The notes beneath the pieces are model-generated. The model did not search any database. It saw only the letters and a list, made by a program, of their open reading frames with translations, and was not told the DNA's origin. The translations under genes were made by a program, and so were the position numbers. Source: Clostridium sp. DL-VIII (GTDB lineage Bacteria; Bacillota; Clostridia; Clostridiales; Clostridiaceae). From it: a stretch of 64,000 nt of DNA. The stretch covers positions 2,302,501 to 2,366,500 of the forward strand of contig NZ_CM001240.1 of NCBI RefSeq assembly GCF_000230835.1. The letters are read 5' to 3'. Positions 1 through 8,544 of this stretch are shown here, piece by piece (within the stretch, counting starts at the first letter, position 1; each line of letters begins with the position of its first letter).

Positions 1-1
1 T

Positions 2-55
2 GACGAAAATGAAAGGGCGCTTAATGGGCAAATAAGGACAATAGCATTAAATTGA
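2..55 (+). CDS. 3' end of a gene cut by the window edge
   Basis: An open frame runs from base 2 to a TGA at 53-55 and would encode the last 17 residues of a protein (DENERALNGQIRTIALN). A strong terminator follows directly, which supports this being a true gene end. The fragment is too short to name a family. Confidence 0.3.
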   Translation, partial: DENERALNGQIRTIALN

Positions 56-81
56 TATTGGAAGTAAAGAAATAGTGATAG

Positions 82-140
82 AGGGGCTATATGCCTTTAA
101 GTATAAAACTAAAGGCAAACGGCCCCTTTGTTAAGTTTTT
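82..140 (+). terminator. Intrinsic terminator of the gene entering from the left
   Basis: AGGGGC (82-87) pairs with GCCCCT (122-127), and inside it GCCTTTA (93-99) pairs with TAAAGGC (110-116). A T-rich tail follows to about 140. This separates the crotonase gene from whatever lies upstream. Confidence 0.7.
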
Positions 141-177
141 TAAGAAATACTGGCATTTTTGCTAAGGAGGAATCGAA

Positions 178-1014
178 ATGTCTGATAGATGTATGGTGGG
201 GCCTACAAGGTTCGAAGAATACTCAGAGAAGTACAAAGACTTTTTCATAATGACCCGCCGTAACGGCATAATCGAAGTACGTTTTCATACTAATAGGGGA
301 CCGTTTCAATTTGACTGGCCGGGCCAAACCGCATATGGTAATGTATGGTCAGATATTGGCCGTGACCCTGAAAACGAGGTGATGATTCTTACGGGGACAG
401 GGGATTTGTGGCAAATAGGAAATCCAGAAGTCTGGAAAACAAAATTTATGGATTGGCCGAGAAACCGTAAGCTGGAAATGTATCATGAATCCTTGAGAAT
501 GATTGAAAATATGATCTATTGCATCGACATTCCAACAATTGGGGCGATTAATGGTACAGGATCACACTGGCAACTGGGAACGTTTTGTGATATTACAATT
601 TGTGCTGAAGGCACAGAATTTTTCGATGCACATTATCTTGGTGGTATACCTCCTGGAGATGGAATAGTTTTAACATTTCAAAATTTACTAGGGATTAAGA
701 GAGCGGCATTTTACGCATACACAGGTATGAACATTAATGCTCAATCGGCATTAGACCTCGGTATGGTTAGTGAAGTACTGCCACGTGAAAAGCTTCTTTC
801 ACGTGCATGGGAACTCGCAGAGATGATAATGAAGGCACCTCGCTCTGCGAGACATCTTACTCATTCAATTTTATCTCGCCCTTGGAAAAAAGCCTTAGTC
901 AGTGATCAAGGTTTCCAACTTACTCGCCAATTGTACGACATGTCCATTGATGAAGAGGGTGTGCTTGAGAGATTGATAAAAATCAAGGGACGTTTTCAGG
1001 GGAATGAAAGATAG
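178..1014 (+). CDS. Enoyl-CoA hydratase/isomerase (crotonase) family protein, 6-oxocamphor-hydrolase-like
   Basis: This 278-residue protein has the crotonase fold signature: an oxyanion-hole segment (MILTGTGD around residue 70, then GAINGTGSHWQLGTFCDI around 120-137) and the C-terminal helical part (ALDLGMVSEVLP). The stretch FFDAHYLGGIPPGDG resembles the region holding the catalytic Asp in 6-oxocamphor hydrolase, a crotonase that cleaves C-C bonds in diketones rather than hydrating enoyl-CoA. That subfamily call is inference. The start is supported by AAGGAGG about 7 bases upstream. GC content looks higher than in most of the window, suggesting recent acquisition together with the serine dehydratase behind it. 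The substrate is unknown. Confidence 0.75.
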   Translation: MSDRCMVGPTRFEEYSEKYKDFFIMTRRNGIIEVRFHTNRGPFQFDWPGQTAYGNVWSDIGRDPENEVMILTGTGDLWQIGNPEVWKTKFMDWPRNRKLEMYHESLRMIENMIYCIDIPTIGAINGTGSHWQLGTFCDITICAEGTEFFDAHYLGGIPPGDGIVLTFQNLLGIKRAAFYAYTGMNINAQSALDLGMVSEVLPREKLLSRAWELAEMIMKAPRSARHLTHSILSRPWKKALVSDQGFQLTRQLYDMSIDEEGVLERLIKIKGRFQGNER

Positions 1015-1154
1015 TCCATTTTGTTAAAAGGATTTGGTAATTACTCGTTTTGTCCGATTCGACCAACTAGCCTATAATTAGATGAATATATTGGTCAAGG
1101 GAAAGGAAGGTCTTTTGATCTTCAAACAGCACAAAGAAAGGAGATAAGGGCGAT

Positions 1155-2363
1155 ATGAAATCATTGACAGAATTATATAAGATCGGCAGTGGGCCGTCCA
1201 GTTCCCATACAATGGGTCCGGAAAAAGCCGCTAGAATCTTTAAAACAGAAAATGAGGGCGCAGAACGCTTCAAGGTATTGATTTATGGTTCCCTTGCAAA
1301 AACGGGCAAGGGTCATATGACTGACAAGGCCATTATTAAGGCACTGTCACCAGTTCCAACTGAGATTGAATTTATTACTCACGCAGATTTTATTCTGCCT
1401 CATCCCAATACCATTGATTTTTTAGATTACAAAGACGGGCGGCAAACAACATCAATGCGTGTTGTAAGTGTCGGCGGCGGGGATATAGTTATCGATGGGC
1501 GTGAGGAAATGTTGGTACCGGATATATATAAGGAAAATACCTTTGCAGAAATCAGCAGCCTCTGTAAAGCAAACAATATCAGCCTAAGCGAGTACATCGA
1601 GCAGTGCGAAGGCAAAAAGATTTGGGATTTTCTCTATGAAATCTGGGATGCGATGAAGCATTCCATTAACGAAGGGCTTATATCCACAGGTGTTCTAGAA
1701 GGTGGTCTCAACGTAGAACGAAAGGCGCAATTTCTTTATAACCAGCGGCATATCGATGAGAGCCCGGAGACTCGTGAAAACAGGATTGTCTGTGCTTATG
1801 CTTTCGCTGTCAGCGAGCAGAATGCCGCCGGTGGTACAATCGTAACAGCCCCAACATGTGGCGCAAGCGGTGTGGTGCCGGCAGTGCTCCGTTATATGCA
1901 AGAGAAGAAAAATGTGACGGACGAACAGATCATACGGGCTCTGGCAGTTGGAGGTCTAATTGGCAACCTAATCAAGCAGAATGCATCCATCAGCGGTGCT
2001 AAATGTGGCTGTCAGGGGGAAGTTGGTACTGCTTGCTCCATGGCATCGGCAGCTCTTTCAGAGTTGTTTGGAATGGGTATCGACCAGATTGAGTATGCAG
2101 CGGAGGTCGCGTTGGAGCACCATTTGGGGTTAACCTGTGATCCAATCTGCGGACTTGTTCAGATCCCTTGCATAGAGCGGAACGCCGTGGCTGCGATGAG
2201 AGCTATCAATGCGCTGAGTCTGGCAAATTTCTTGTCAAACACCCGTAAGATATCGTTTGATCTGGTTGTACAGACTATGTATGAAACTGGCCTGGATATG
2301 AGCAGCGATTACCGCGAAACTGCAGATGGTGGGCTCGCCAAACTCTACAAAATAGACATCTAA
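1155..2363 (+). CDS. sdaA: L-serine ammonia-lyase (iron-sulfur L-serine dehydratase), single chain
   Basis: Catalyses deamination of L-serine to pyruvate and ammonia with a 4Fe-4S cluster. The N-terminal beta-type domain begins with SLTELYKIGSGPSSSHTMGP, a hallmark of the family. The alpha-type catalytic domain contains the expected cysteines in APTCGASGVVP, GAKCGCQGEVGTACSMA and LTCDPICGLVQIPC (residues about 235-345). At 402 residues it is a compact single-chain form with both halves fused, unlike the two-subunit enzyme common in Firmicutes. AAAGGAG lies about 10 bases before the ATG. Base composition is GC-richer than the neighbouring accessory DNA. No dedicated regulator is visible. Confidence 0.9.
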   Translation: MKSLTELYKIGSGPSSSHTMGPEKAARIFKTENEGAERFKVLIYGSLAKTGKGHMTDKAIIKALSPVPTEIEFITHADFILPHPNTIDFLDYKDGRQTTSMRVVSVGGGDIVIDGREEMLVPDIYKENTFAEISSLCKANNISLSEYIEQCEGKKIWDFLYEIWDAMKHSINEGLISTGVLEGGLNVERKAQFLYNQRHIDESPETRENRIVCAYAFAVSEQNAAGGTIVTAPTCGASGVVPAVLRYMQEKKNVTDEQIIRALAVGGLIGNLIKQNASISGAKCGCQGEVGTACSMASAALSELFGMGIDQIEYAAEVALEHHLGLTCDPICGLVQIPCIERNAVAAMRAINALSLANFLSNTRKISFDLVVQTMYETGLDMSSDYRETADGGLAKLYKIDI

Positions 2364-2424
2364 ACTCAGACATGAGCATTTTCCTTTACTGGTATTCTTG
2401 CTTAGAATATATGCTAAATTGCTG

Positions 2425-2640
2425 TATATTCTAATATGGTTTACCATAAATATTCTCTACCATATTTATTCTGAAGAATATTACCATATAAGAATATATA
2501 TTGTGAGCCATATCACCATAAATATTCTTAAGAATATGCTTGAAAAATGCGGCTTGAGAAGGTTTTGACATAAAAATATTATTGATTTTTAATGTTATTT
2601 TGAGCTTAAAACATATATCCATAATAGCAGCAGATAGAGT
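2425..2640. repeat. Array of GAATAT palindromes, copy 1
   Basis: About 200 bp carry several short palindromes built on AGAATAT/ATATTCT plus repeated ACCATA half-sites. Nearly the same sequence lies at 36640-36850, where it abuts a ribbon-helix-helix gene; here that gene is absent. The layout resembles iterons, a partition centromere or an operator array. The block sits about 300 bp upstream of the 3' end of a sigma-factor gene, as in copy 2. Confidence 0.6.
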
Positions 2641-2746
2641 TTTACTCATCCAGGAGCGTGCAGCCGTTAGCGTCACTTGAAGAAGTGAGTGTGTTACGGA
2701 TGCTAGCTATCGGATAAACTTCTTTGAAGCTGCAAATAAATTATTG

Positions 2747-2860
2747 TTATTTAAATGTGAGGGATGTTCTCTCAAATATATTTGCAATGGAATTGATAAA
2801 GTAGCTGAAGATTATATTAATAAGACTACGGAGATTGTAAATAGCTTTTCTTTTGAATAA
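2747..2860 (+). pseudogene. C-terminal remnant of a small Cys-motif protein (copy 1)
   Basis: The open frame ending at TAA 2858-2860 encodes KCEGCSLKYICNGIDKVAED and a further 15 residues, almost identical to the C-terminal half of the small protein at 37019-37219. The CxxCx5C arrangement is kept. No start codon or ribosome site is visible and the N-terminal half is missing, so this copy is a remnant of the duplicated module. The family is unknown. Confidence 0.6.
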
Positions 2861-2889
2861 AACAATGTCAAGTAAGATATATTGTAAAG

Positions 2890-2920
2890 AAAAACCAAGG
2901 CTCATGTGACCTTGGTTTTT
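2890..2920. terminator. Bidirectional terminator between the Cys-protein remnant and the sigma gene
   Basis: AAAAACCAAGG pairs with CCTTGGTTTTT around a 9-base loop. A/T tracts on both sides allow use from either strand. An equivalent hairpin occurs in the second copy at 37247-37277. Confidence 0.75.
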
Positions 2921-2933
2921 AAACATAGATATT

Positions 2934-3506
2934 TTAATAATCTAAAGAAATATAATCATAAATTTTCTTTAATGTAATTTTCTTTTTAAGGCAAGCTGTT
3001 GAGTAACACATATTTTTATAGTACGCATAATCTTGAATAGTATTATTTTTAAAGAATATAAAATCAATAAGTTCTTTTTCCTCTTCAGTCAAATTATTTA
3101 TGGCCAGCTTTAAATCTTCAGAATCGCATCTATCACAAAATAAATCTTCCAGGCTTATACCTTGAGAAGGTAAATCTTTTTCAACATCAGCATGAAGGCT
3201 TAAAGCATCATCGCCGTTAGTTGAGCTTCTAGTTTTAATATGCTTAATTAAGTCATTTATGTTATTCTTTATTCCATTAGAAGCATAAGCAACAAATTTA
3301 TGTTTCTCTAGATTGTATAAAGAAACACATTTAAAAAGTGACTGATAGCACTCATTCTTTATGTCATTTCTATCAAATCCATCTATAAAAGTTCTTTTTG
3401 AAATATTAATAATTAAAGGTCTAAATTCACTAGCTAAATTTTCTTTTGCTATCACATCTCCATTTTTGCATTTGTAAACTAAGCTTTCAATATAATCATA
3501 ATCCAT
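2934..3506 (-). CDS. UviA/TcdR-like small alternative sigma factor, copy 1
   Basis: About 190 residues. The N-terminal half (YKCKNGDVIAKENLASEFRP, then NDIKNECYQSLFKCVSLYN) resembles sigma region 2 of group-5 sigma factors such as UviA, TcdR and BotR. The C-terminal part (LTEEEKELIDFIFFKNNTIQ onward) resembles a region 4 helix-turn-helix. GGAGG lies 10 bases before the ATG at 3506; an in-frame ATG at 3521 overlaps that site and is unlikely. The protein is about 90% identical by eye to the one at 37291-37863. It is divergent from a CWB2 protein, with a shared dyad between them, and probably drives that promoter. In clostridia such factors control bacteriocins and toxins. The family call rests on size, motifs and context. 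Confidence 0.65.
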   Translation of the reverse strand: MDYDYIESLVYKCKNGDVIAKENLASEFRPLIINISKRTFIDGFDRNDIKNECYQSLFKCVSLYNLEKHKFVAYASNGIKNNINDLIKHIKTRSSTNGDDALSLHADVEKDLPSQGISLEDLFCDRCDSEDLKLAINNLTEEEKELIDFIFFKNNTIQDYAYYKNMCYSTACLKKKITLKKIYDYISLDY

Positions 3507-3554
3507 ATAGGCCGCCTCCATTTAAAAAATAAATTTATGGTAGAAATAATAAAA

Positions 3555-3600
3555 ATAACCTCTACATTTAGTATATATGGTAAATGAACATATATCTTAT
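3555..3600. promoter_or_regulatory. Conserved divergent promoter block with TATATATG-N9-CATATATC dyad, copy 1
   Basis: The stretch AATAACCTCTACAT, TAGTATATATG, nine bases, then CATATATC is conserved at the same place upstream of the second sigma gene (37905-37955). The dyad arms are at 3572-3579 and 3589-3596. The spacer sequence differs but its length is kept. This is a likely recognition site for the sigma factor or for another dimeric regulator. Confidence 0.5.
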
Positions 3601-3870
3601 ATGTAAATATAAAATTTTGATATGAGATAAAATTTTTAAAGGAAGCTCGACTTACATGCGTTTGCTAAGAATTTTCTTATAAAAAAGATTTTGGGGGAAA
3701 GACAATTTATTTTCTAAATTATATGGTTGATAAAAAAACTAATGATAAAATATTTATTATTAGAAACGTTACACCAATTCCATTATGGTTACACTAGCAG
3801 TTTTTATGTTATAGCAAAATATATTATTCAATCATATGTTATTTATTGATAAAGTTCCAGGAGGAAAATA

Positions 3871-5319
3871 ATGAATAACACTTTAGAAAATTGTCCGCTT
3901 ACATTAAATACTACAAGAATTTGTAGCGCTGATTCTATAGATACAGCTGTAGAAGTATCAAAAATTGGCTTTAGTAATATGAGACCTAATGCTGTCATAT
4001 TAGTTAACAAAAATGAAATTTTTGATGCAATAGCAGCTACTTCATTAATTCATTTTCCAATTAACGCTTCTCTTTTATTTACAGATAGTAACAGTTTGAA
4101 TGAAGAAACAATAAAAGAAATTCAAAGATTGTCCCCTAAGGGCTACAATGGAATTCATGTGATTTTAGTTGGTAATATTTCAAAAAATGTATTTTCAGAA
4201 TTAAATCATTATGGGTTTAAAACACATCATATTGGCGGTAGTAATCATTATGAAACTGCATGCATGATAGCTAGGGCAAGGAGAGAATTTAAAAATATTC
4301 TTATAATGTCTGGCGAAGATTACTCTGAAGGAATTGTTTCTGGGTATTGGGCAGCACATCATGGAGATCCAATTTTGTTTGTACAGAAAAATAGGATTCC
4401 AGAATGTGTACTAGAAGTAATCAAAAAAGTGAATGATATTAATATTTATATAATTGGTTCCACTAAGACTGTATCAAACAACTTTGAAAAATACTTTTCA
4501 CAGTTTGATAATGTTAAGCATGTAGATAGAATAAATGGCGATAATCCTTATGAGATAGCAGTAAATTTTGCTAAATACAAAGATTCTAAAACTGAATTTG
4601 GATGGGGGAGAGATTATCGAGAAGGTCATGCTTTTACATTTGGAGTGCTTAATAAGCCAATGGATATTATAGCTGGTGTATTATTTGCTCATATGGGTAA
4701 GCATACCCCATCTCTTTTAGTGGGAAAAGATAGAACACCTGAAGTAGTAGAAAGATATGTTAAATCGGTGAAACCTATGCTGCCAAAAGATATGCCTAAA
4801 CCTCCATTTATGCATGGATTTATTTTAGGATCTACTCAAAATATTAGTTATAAAGAACAAATAATGATTGAAGAAATGCTTTCTATTGATCATGAAATGA
4901 TGGACATGGATCATCACATGATGGAGATGAACCATAAGATGATGAACACGAAGTATGAAATGTATGATGGAAAGATGGGTATGGATTGTGACATGAATAA
5001 GATTATGAGTATGAACCACCAAATGATGAATATGGAACCCGGTAAGCATTGCTCAAGTTGCATGCATATGGATAATATGAATCAACAAGGTAAAATGATG
5101 AAAATGGAACATGGAATGACTGACATGCATGATAAAATGATGGGGATGGAAGAGGAAGAAAACATGGAATATACGCATGAAATGCATATTCATGAATATG
5201 ATGACAAAAATTATAAAAAAACTACTTGTAATTGTAAAAAGAAAATGAATAAGGGGCATAGATGTGAATTCGGTAATACTGATTATAGAGTAATTTGTAT
5301 AGATGAATTATTAGGATAA
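3871..5319 (+). CDS. CWB2-repeat protein with a Met/His-rich, Cys-containing C-terminal tail
   Basis: The first 335 residues contain three cell-wall-binding-repeat-2-like units, starting near residues 16 (RICSADSIDTAVEVSK), 121 (IGGSNHYETACMIAR) and 220 (RINGDNPYEIAVNFAK). From residue about 341 to 440 the chain becomes almost wholly Met, His, Asp, Glu and Lys (for example HEMMDMDHHMMEMNHKMM), followed by Cys motifs (HCSSCMH, CNCKKKMNKGHRCEFG). This composition is typical of copper or silver chelating segments. No signal peptide or membrane helix is visible, so export would need lysis or an unusual route, or the protein acts inside the cell or spore. A clear AGGAGG precedes the start. The gene is divergent from a sigma factor. 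Confidence 0.7.
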   Translation: MNNTLENCPLTLNTTRICSADSIDTAVEVSKIGFSNMRPNAVILVNKNEIFDAIAATSLIHFPINASLLFTDSNSLNEETIKEIQRLSPKGYNGIHVILVGNISKNVFSELNHYGFKTHHIGGSNHYETACMIARARREFKNILIMSGEDYSEGIVSGYWAAHHGDPILFVQKNRIPECVLEVIKKVNDINIYIIGSTKTVSNNFEKYFSQFDNVKHVDRINGDNPYEIAVNFAKYKDSKTEFGWGRDYREGHAFTFGVLNKPMDIIAGVLFAHMGKHTPSLLVGKDRTPEVVERYVKSVKPMLPKDMPKPPFMHGFILGSTQNISYKEQIMIEEMLSIDHEMMDMDHHMMEMNHKMMNTKYEMYDGKMGMDCDMNKIMSMNHQMMNMEPGKHCSSCMHMDNMNQQGKMMKMEHGMTDMHDKMMGMEEEENMEYTHEMHIHEYDDKNYKKTTCNCKKKMNKGHRCEFGNTDYRVICIDELLG

Positions 5320-5348
5320 AATAAAACGATTTTATCTCTAATGATCCA

Positions 5349-5435
5349 ATGAAAATCCTTAATGAAAAATTTGCAAGTGGAGAAATGAGTCAAGAAGAAT
5401 ATGTAAAGAGAAAAGCCATGCTACAAGGTATCTAA
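5349..5435 (+). pseudogene. SHOCT-domain fragment
   Basis: A 28-residue frame, MKILNEKFASGEMSQEEYVK plus eight residues, matches the short C-terminal SHOCT module. SHOCT domains normally end longer proteins. With no upstream partner and no ribosome site, this is a leftover tail. Its last bases belong to a repeat also found at 25212-25340. Confidence 0.5.
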
Positions 5436-5537
5436 ACCAAGTAATATGGCAATTCACTAAAATTAATGGTGCCGCTCTGGCTAGAGTCGAATTGCTAATT
5501 AAATCATTTGCTATAAATAATATAAAGCAGTAATCAA
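5412..5537. repeat. Dispersed repeat linked to the SHOCT tail, copy 1
   Basis: About 125 bp starting inside the SHOCT fragment match 25212-25340 with scattered substitutions, including an imperfect stem around CTCTGGCTAGAG and the AAATAATATAAAGCAG tract. In the second copy this block directly precedes the tRNA-derived direct repeat. The region between 5540 and 5670 shows no gene. Confidence 0.6.
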
Positions 5538-5673
5538 ATTTATCATTTAAGAAGTAATAGAACATTAATAGATGAAAAGCAGGCAGCAAAACGCGGAAAT
5601 TACACTCTAAGGATCTAGAAATCATGAATTCCTTAATTTTTATACTCTAAAGTGTGTCCCCATAGGTAAAGTA

Positions 5674-5705
5674 GAACTAAAAAGGCATAAGTGCCTTTTT
5701 AGTTC
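5674..5705. terminator. Perfect 14-bp terminator hairpin
   Basis: GAACTAAAAAGGCA pairs perfectly with TGCCTTTTTAGTTC around the loop TAAG. It can terminate transcripts of the nitroreductase gene (minus strand) and anything arriving from the left. Confidence 0.75.
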
Positions 5706-5760
5706 ATGGACAATACCTAAATACTCAGAAATGAACCTTTTGGGAACTAATTACAGAGAA

Positions 5761-6357
5761 TTATTTAACATAGTTTACTACGTTTTTTCTCCTCTCAGGT
5801 GCTTTCGTATCCGCTCCAGCGTTGTATCCCAACAAAATAACACACACAGGTTTATAACCTTCAGGAATGTTCAGCTCTTTTATGAATTGGTTATCGGGAT
5901 CTGCATCAATAAGTTGTGGCAAACCGCTAACCCAGCATGAGCCAACATCTAAAGATTTAGCGGCATTCATCATATTTCCGGCAGCAAGAGAACAGTTTTC
6001 TGCTGTGTACATTTCTGTTTTGTCACCTGAAATCACAACAATAGTAGGGGAATTATGAAATAAATGAACTTTTTCATTGTTTCCTATCTTCTGTAAAAAC
6101 TGAGCTTTTTTATCATTTTTCATCTGCTCTAAAAACGAAACTGGCATCATTGCGTATACTTTTTTTATTGCTTCAGATAATTGATCAATTAAACGCTCAT
6201 TTTGAACGACTGTGAAATGCCATGACTGTTGATTCGAGGCTGAAGGTGCATATGTTCCGGCTTCCAAAATAGCTTCAAGTTCAGTGTCCTTGATTTGCTC
6301 TGGCTTAAAACTCTTAATACTACGTCTGCTTTTAATTACTGACAATGTTTCGTTCAT
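5761..6357 (-). CDS. Nitroreductase family FMN-dependent oxidoreductase
   Basis: A 198-residue flavoprotein of the NfsB/FRase I type. The FMN phosphate-binding RRSIKSFKPEQI is at the N-terminus, then YAPSASNQQSWHF, and the C-terminal flavin contact ILLGYNAG. Such enzymes reduce nitroaromatics and quinones with NAD(P)H; the natural substrate here is unknown. The start at 6357 is preferred because GGAGG lies 8 bases upstream; the ATG at 6372 overlaps that site. It heads a minus-strand cluster of redox and stress genes (GDSL hydrolase, ABM monooxygenase, MarR) that look GC-richer than the surrounding DNA and may have been acquired together. Confidence 0.85.
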   Translation of the reverse strand: MNETLSVIKSRRSIKSFKPEQIKDTELEAILEAGTYAPSASNQQSWHFTVVQNERLIDQLSEAIKKVYAMMPVSFLEQMKNDKKAQFLQKIGNNEKVHLFHNSPTIVVISGDKTEMYTAENCSLAAGNMMNAAKSLDVGSCWVSGLPQLIDADPDNQFIKELNIPEGYKPVCVILLGYNAGADTKAPERRKNVVNYVK

Positions 6358-6405
6358 AATAAAATCCTCCATTAATTTATTTCTGCTTACTTTATATGCA
6401 TTTGC

Positions 6406-7077
6406 TTATAAATACTTTTTCATATTCCTAAGCACAATTTCATACCCTGCGGGATACATGTGCCCCCCATCAAATGTGAGCTCTTTCCGCAAATTTCCGT
6501 CAGCATCGGCTAAGCCATCATTGACATTGATAAATTTATAGTGATACTTTTGCGCAAGCAGCGCCACTTTACTGCTTGCTAATTCAAGTATTTCATTGTT
6601 TCGCTTCGAAAAAAATGCCTCGTGCTCGGCTTCTGACTCACCGAAATCTGCCACCGGATTGACCGGATAATAAGCCATCACAAATACCTGTGTCTCGGGC
6701 AATTCTTCCTTGATTTGCCGCAAAATTTCGTCATAATTTGAGAGAAAAGTGTCTTCTGGAACGCCGAAGCCCGCATCATTTGAACCAATATTAATAAAAA
6801 TTTTGCTCGGCGCCAAATCGAAAATACAGACATCCATCGTCATCAGCAGCTCCGCTGTCGTCGTTGCACGAATCCCTCGATTATAAATCAGTTTGTCCAA
6901 GCCAAGATTTTGCTGCATTTTTTCAATTGGGAACATTTCCATAGTGGAAGACCCGACGAAAACAATTTGTCCTTTTTGGGCTGTTTGATTCTCTTTCGCA
7001 AAGCGTGCTCGTAGGTCACTTTTATATTGCTCGATATCAGGGTTCATATTCGTTAGTGATGTTGATTGTTCTGACAT
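6406..7077 (-). CDS. SGNH/GDSL-family hydrolase
   Basis: About 223 residues with the four SGNH blocks: FVGSSTMEMFP (block I serine), YNRGI (block II glycine), NIGSND (block III asparagine) and DGGHMYPAGY (block V Asp-His). No signal peptide, so a cytoplasmic esterase or acyl-hydrolase is likely. ATG at 7077 is chosen because GGAG sits 9 bases upstream; an in-frame TTG at 7086 abuts the site. It lies 48 bp upstream of the nitroreductase gene on the same strand and may be cotranscribed. The substrate cannot be read from the sequence. Confidence 0.85.
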   Translation of the reverse strand: MSEQSTSLTNMNPDIEQYKSDLRARFAKENQTAQKGQIVFVGSSTMEMFPIEKMQQNLGLDKLIYNRGIRATTTAELLMTMDVCIFDLAPSKIFINIGSNDAGFGVPEDTFLSNYDEILRQIKEELPETQVFVMAYYPVNPVADFGESEAEHEAFFSKRNNEILELASSKVALLAQKYHYKFINVNDGLADADGNLRKELTFDGGHMYPAGYEIVLRNMKKYL

Positions 7078-7218
7078 AAATAACAACTCCTTTTCGTAAT
7101 TACTATAGTTTTAGTTTACGTGTGGTTCAGCATATCTCACCAAAAACTCTAATTTATTACTATAATCAGCTGACAGAGTTATTTGATTTTATGACATGGA
7201 CAAATGGGTACAATATTA

Positions 7219-7563
7219 TTATTTAGCTTGGAAACTAGAGAATGCTGCGTGAACTTCGACTCTCATAGGCATTTCGGCCAAAAGTTCCAAAACTTGATCG
7301 TGACCATCTTCGATAGCTGGATTAGTGAAATGGCGAATGAATGAATCCGCATCTTTGTAAAACTCGAATGCCCACAAAATGTCTGAATCCTTGTCATCTT
7401 GGCAAAGTATCCAGTCTACTGGACCATCTGGGTCACCATTGTAATGTAGTTTATTGGTAAGTTCAAATAGAGCATCTCCTTTTCCAGCCTTCGCGCGCAT
7501 TTTAAGCACTGTACCAGGCTGCTTTGGGCTAATCATCATATTTCCTTTTTCTGTTGCAATCAT
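7219..7563 (-). CDS. Antibiotic biosynthesis monooxygenase (ABM) domain protein
   Basis: A 114-residue single-domain protein of the ferredoxin-like ABM fold (VLKMRAKAGKGDALFELTNK at the start, WAFEFYKDADSFIRHF in the middle). Members include quinol monooxygenase YgiN and heme-degrading IsdG, but the residues seen here do not decide between them. GGAGGTATATT precedes the ATG. Position between a MarR regulator and redox enzymes suggests quinone or electrophile stress defence, which is inference. Confidence 0.8.
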   Translation of the reverse strand: MIATEKGNMMISPKQPGTVLKMRAKAGKGDALFELTNKLHYNGDPDGPVDWILCQDDKDSDILWAFEFYKDADSFIRHFTNPAIEDGHDQVLELLAEMPMRVEVHAAFSSFQAK

Positions 7564-7692
7564 AATATACCTCCAATATTTATTTCTTACTGACTAATAA
7601 AATAGATTATAAATTTACTGCATTATTATTTTTACTTAATCCTGCTATTGTATGCAAAATTAAGTATTGCCGATGATTTTAATTGGTTAAAA

Positions 7693-8253
7693 TTATTTAC
7701 GGTGCTGCTTTTTAAAATGTTGTTCCATCATTTCAAGCATCTTCGGAGGTACTTCGCCGTTTGGTCCCATAGCATCACGAAAAGCCTCCCATAGGTCATC
7801 AAGCCCACCGTTTTCACCCATTTGTTTTTCAAGCTCTGCAGAAATTTTTGATAAGTATTCACTCAAATTATTTTTCTCAACCTCACTGAGGCAATTAAAA
7901 ATTTGATCTGAGTTCTGTTTGCTTTGTTCCGCTTGCTTTGCAGCGTCTTCACCCATCTTGGTAAGTTCTATGTTCATAACCCTCCTGTCTGTCTCTGATT
8001 GTGTCCGACTTATATACCCGGATTTTTCAAGCTTGGTAAGCAGCTGACTTAATGCCTGATTACTCATATCTAGATGATTCGAAATTTCTTTCTGGCTAAT
8101 TTTTGGCTGTGCTTTAAGCAACGCTAAAATGCGTCCTTGCCCTCTGTTCGGGTCCGTAAATGCTTCATTTTCATTTCTAATGTGATGCGAAAATCTGTGA
8201 AAAAGCATCGTCACTCGGGAAAACTGTTCCATTAAATTAATTTTGCTATTCAT
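7693..8253 (-). CDS. MarR-family transcriptional regulator
   Basis: About 186 residues with a winged helix: ISQKEISNHLDMSNQALSQL recognition region, then LEKSGYISRTQSETDRRVMNIELT wing. The C-terminal third is longer than average, with the Asn/Gln- and Met-rich end seen in some Firmicute MarR proteins. GGAGG is 8 bases before ATG 8253; the upstream in-frame ATG at 8274 lies on the far side of that site. It is the first gene of the minus-strand cluster and the likely local regulator of the genes behind it. A run of TTATCAAGTACTT repeats upstream (about 8295-8340) contains AAGTACTT palindromes that could be its operator. Confidence 0.85.
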   Translation of the reverse strand: MNSKINLMEQFSRVTMLFHRFSHHIRNENEAFTDPNRGQGRILALLKAQPKISQKEISNHLDMSNQALSQLLTKLEKSGYISRTQSETDRRVMNIELTKMGEDAAKQAEQSKQNSDQIFNCLSEVEKNNLSEYLSKISAELEKQMGENGGLDDLWEAFRDAMGPNGEVPPKMLEMMEQHFKKQHRK

Positions 8254-8289
8254 TACCTTATCCTCCAATAACATTATATTTTGTTTTTT

Positions 8290-8345
8290 ATCAACTGATT
8301 AATTATCAAGTACTTGTTTATATATTATCAAGTACTTAACTATCT
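8290..8345 (-). promoter_or_regulatory. Candidate MarR operator with repeated TATCAAGTACTT
   Basis: TATCAAGTACTTG and TATCAAGTACTTA occur 27 bp apart directly upstream of the MarR gene. Each holds the palindrome AAGTACTT. Autoregulation through paired palindromes is usual for MarR proteins. The remaining region to about 8540 has no gene. Confidence 0.45.
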
Positions 8346-8544
8346 GTCAATACTTTTAAAAAAATTGTGATAATTTATTGATGGAGAAAATTGAAAAACA
8401 AAAAAGCAGCCCGCATATAATATTTGCGCACTGCCCATTATATAAATTTTCAAACTCTCGCAATATTTGAGTTAAGCCGATATACATGTAAAAACAGGTT
8501 ACTTTAAAGAAAAATATAGGATTTAGCTGTTGCATATAAATGCT

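Noticed and set aside
4825..5259. Two minus-strand frames rich in His and Ile opposite the CWB2 gene
   Set aside because: They are the antisense reading of the Met/His-rich tail (ATG and CAT codons read as CAT and ATG) and have no ribosome site.
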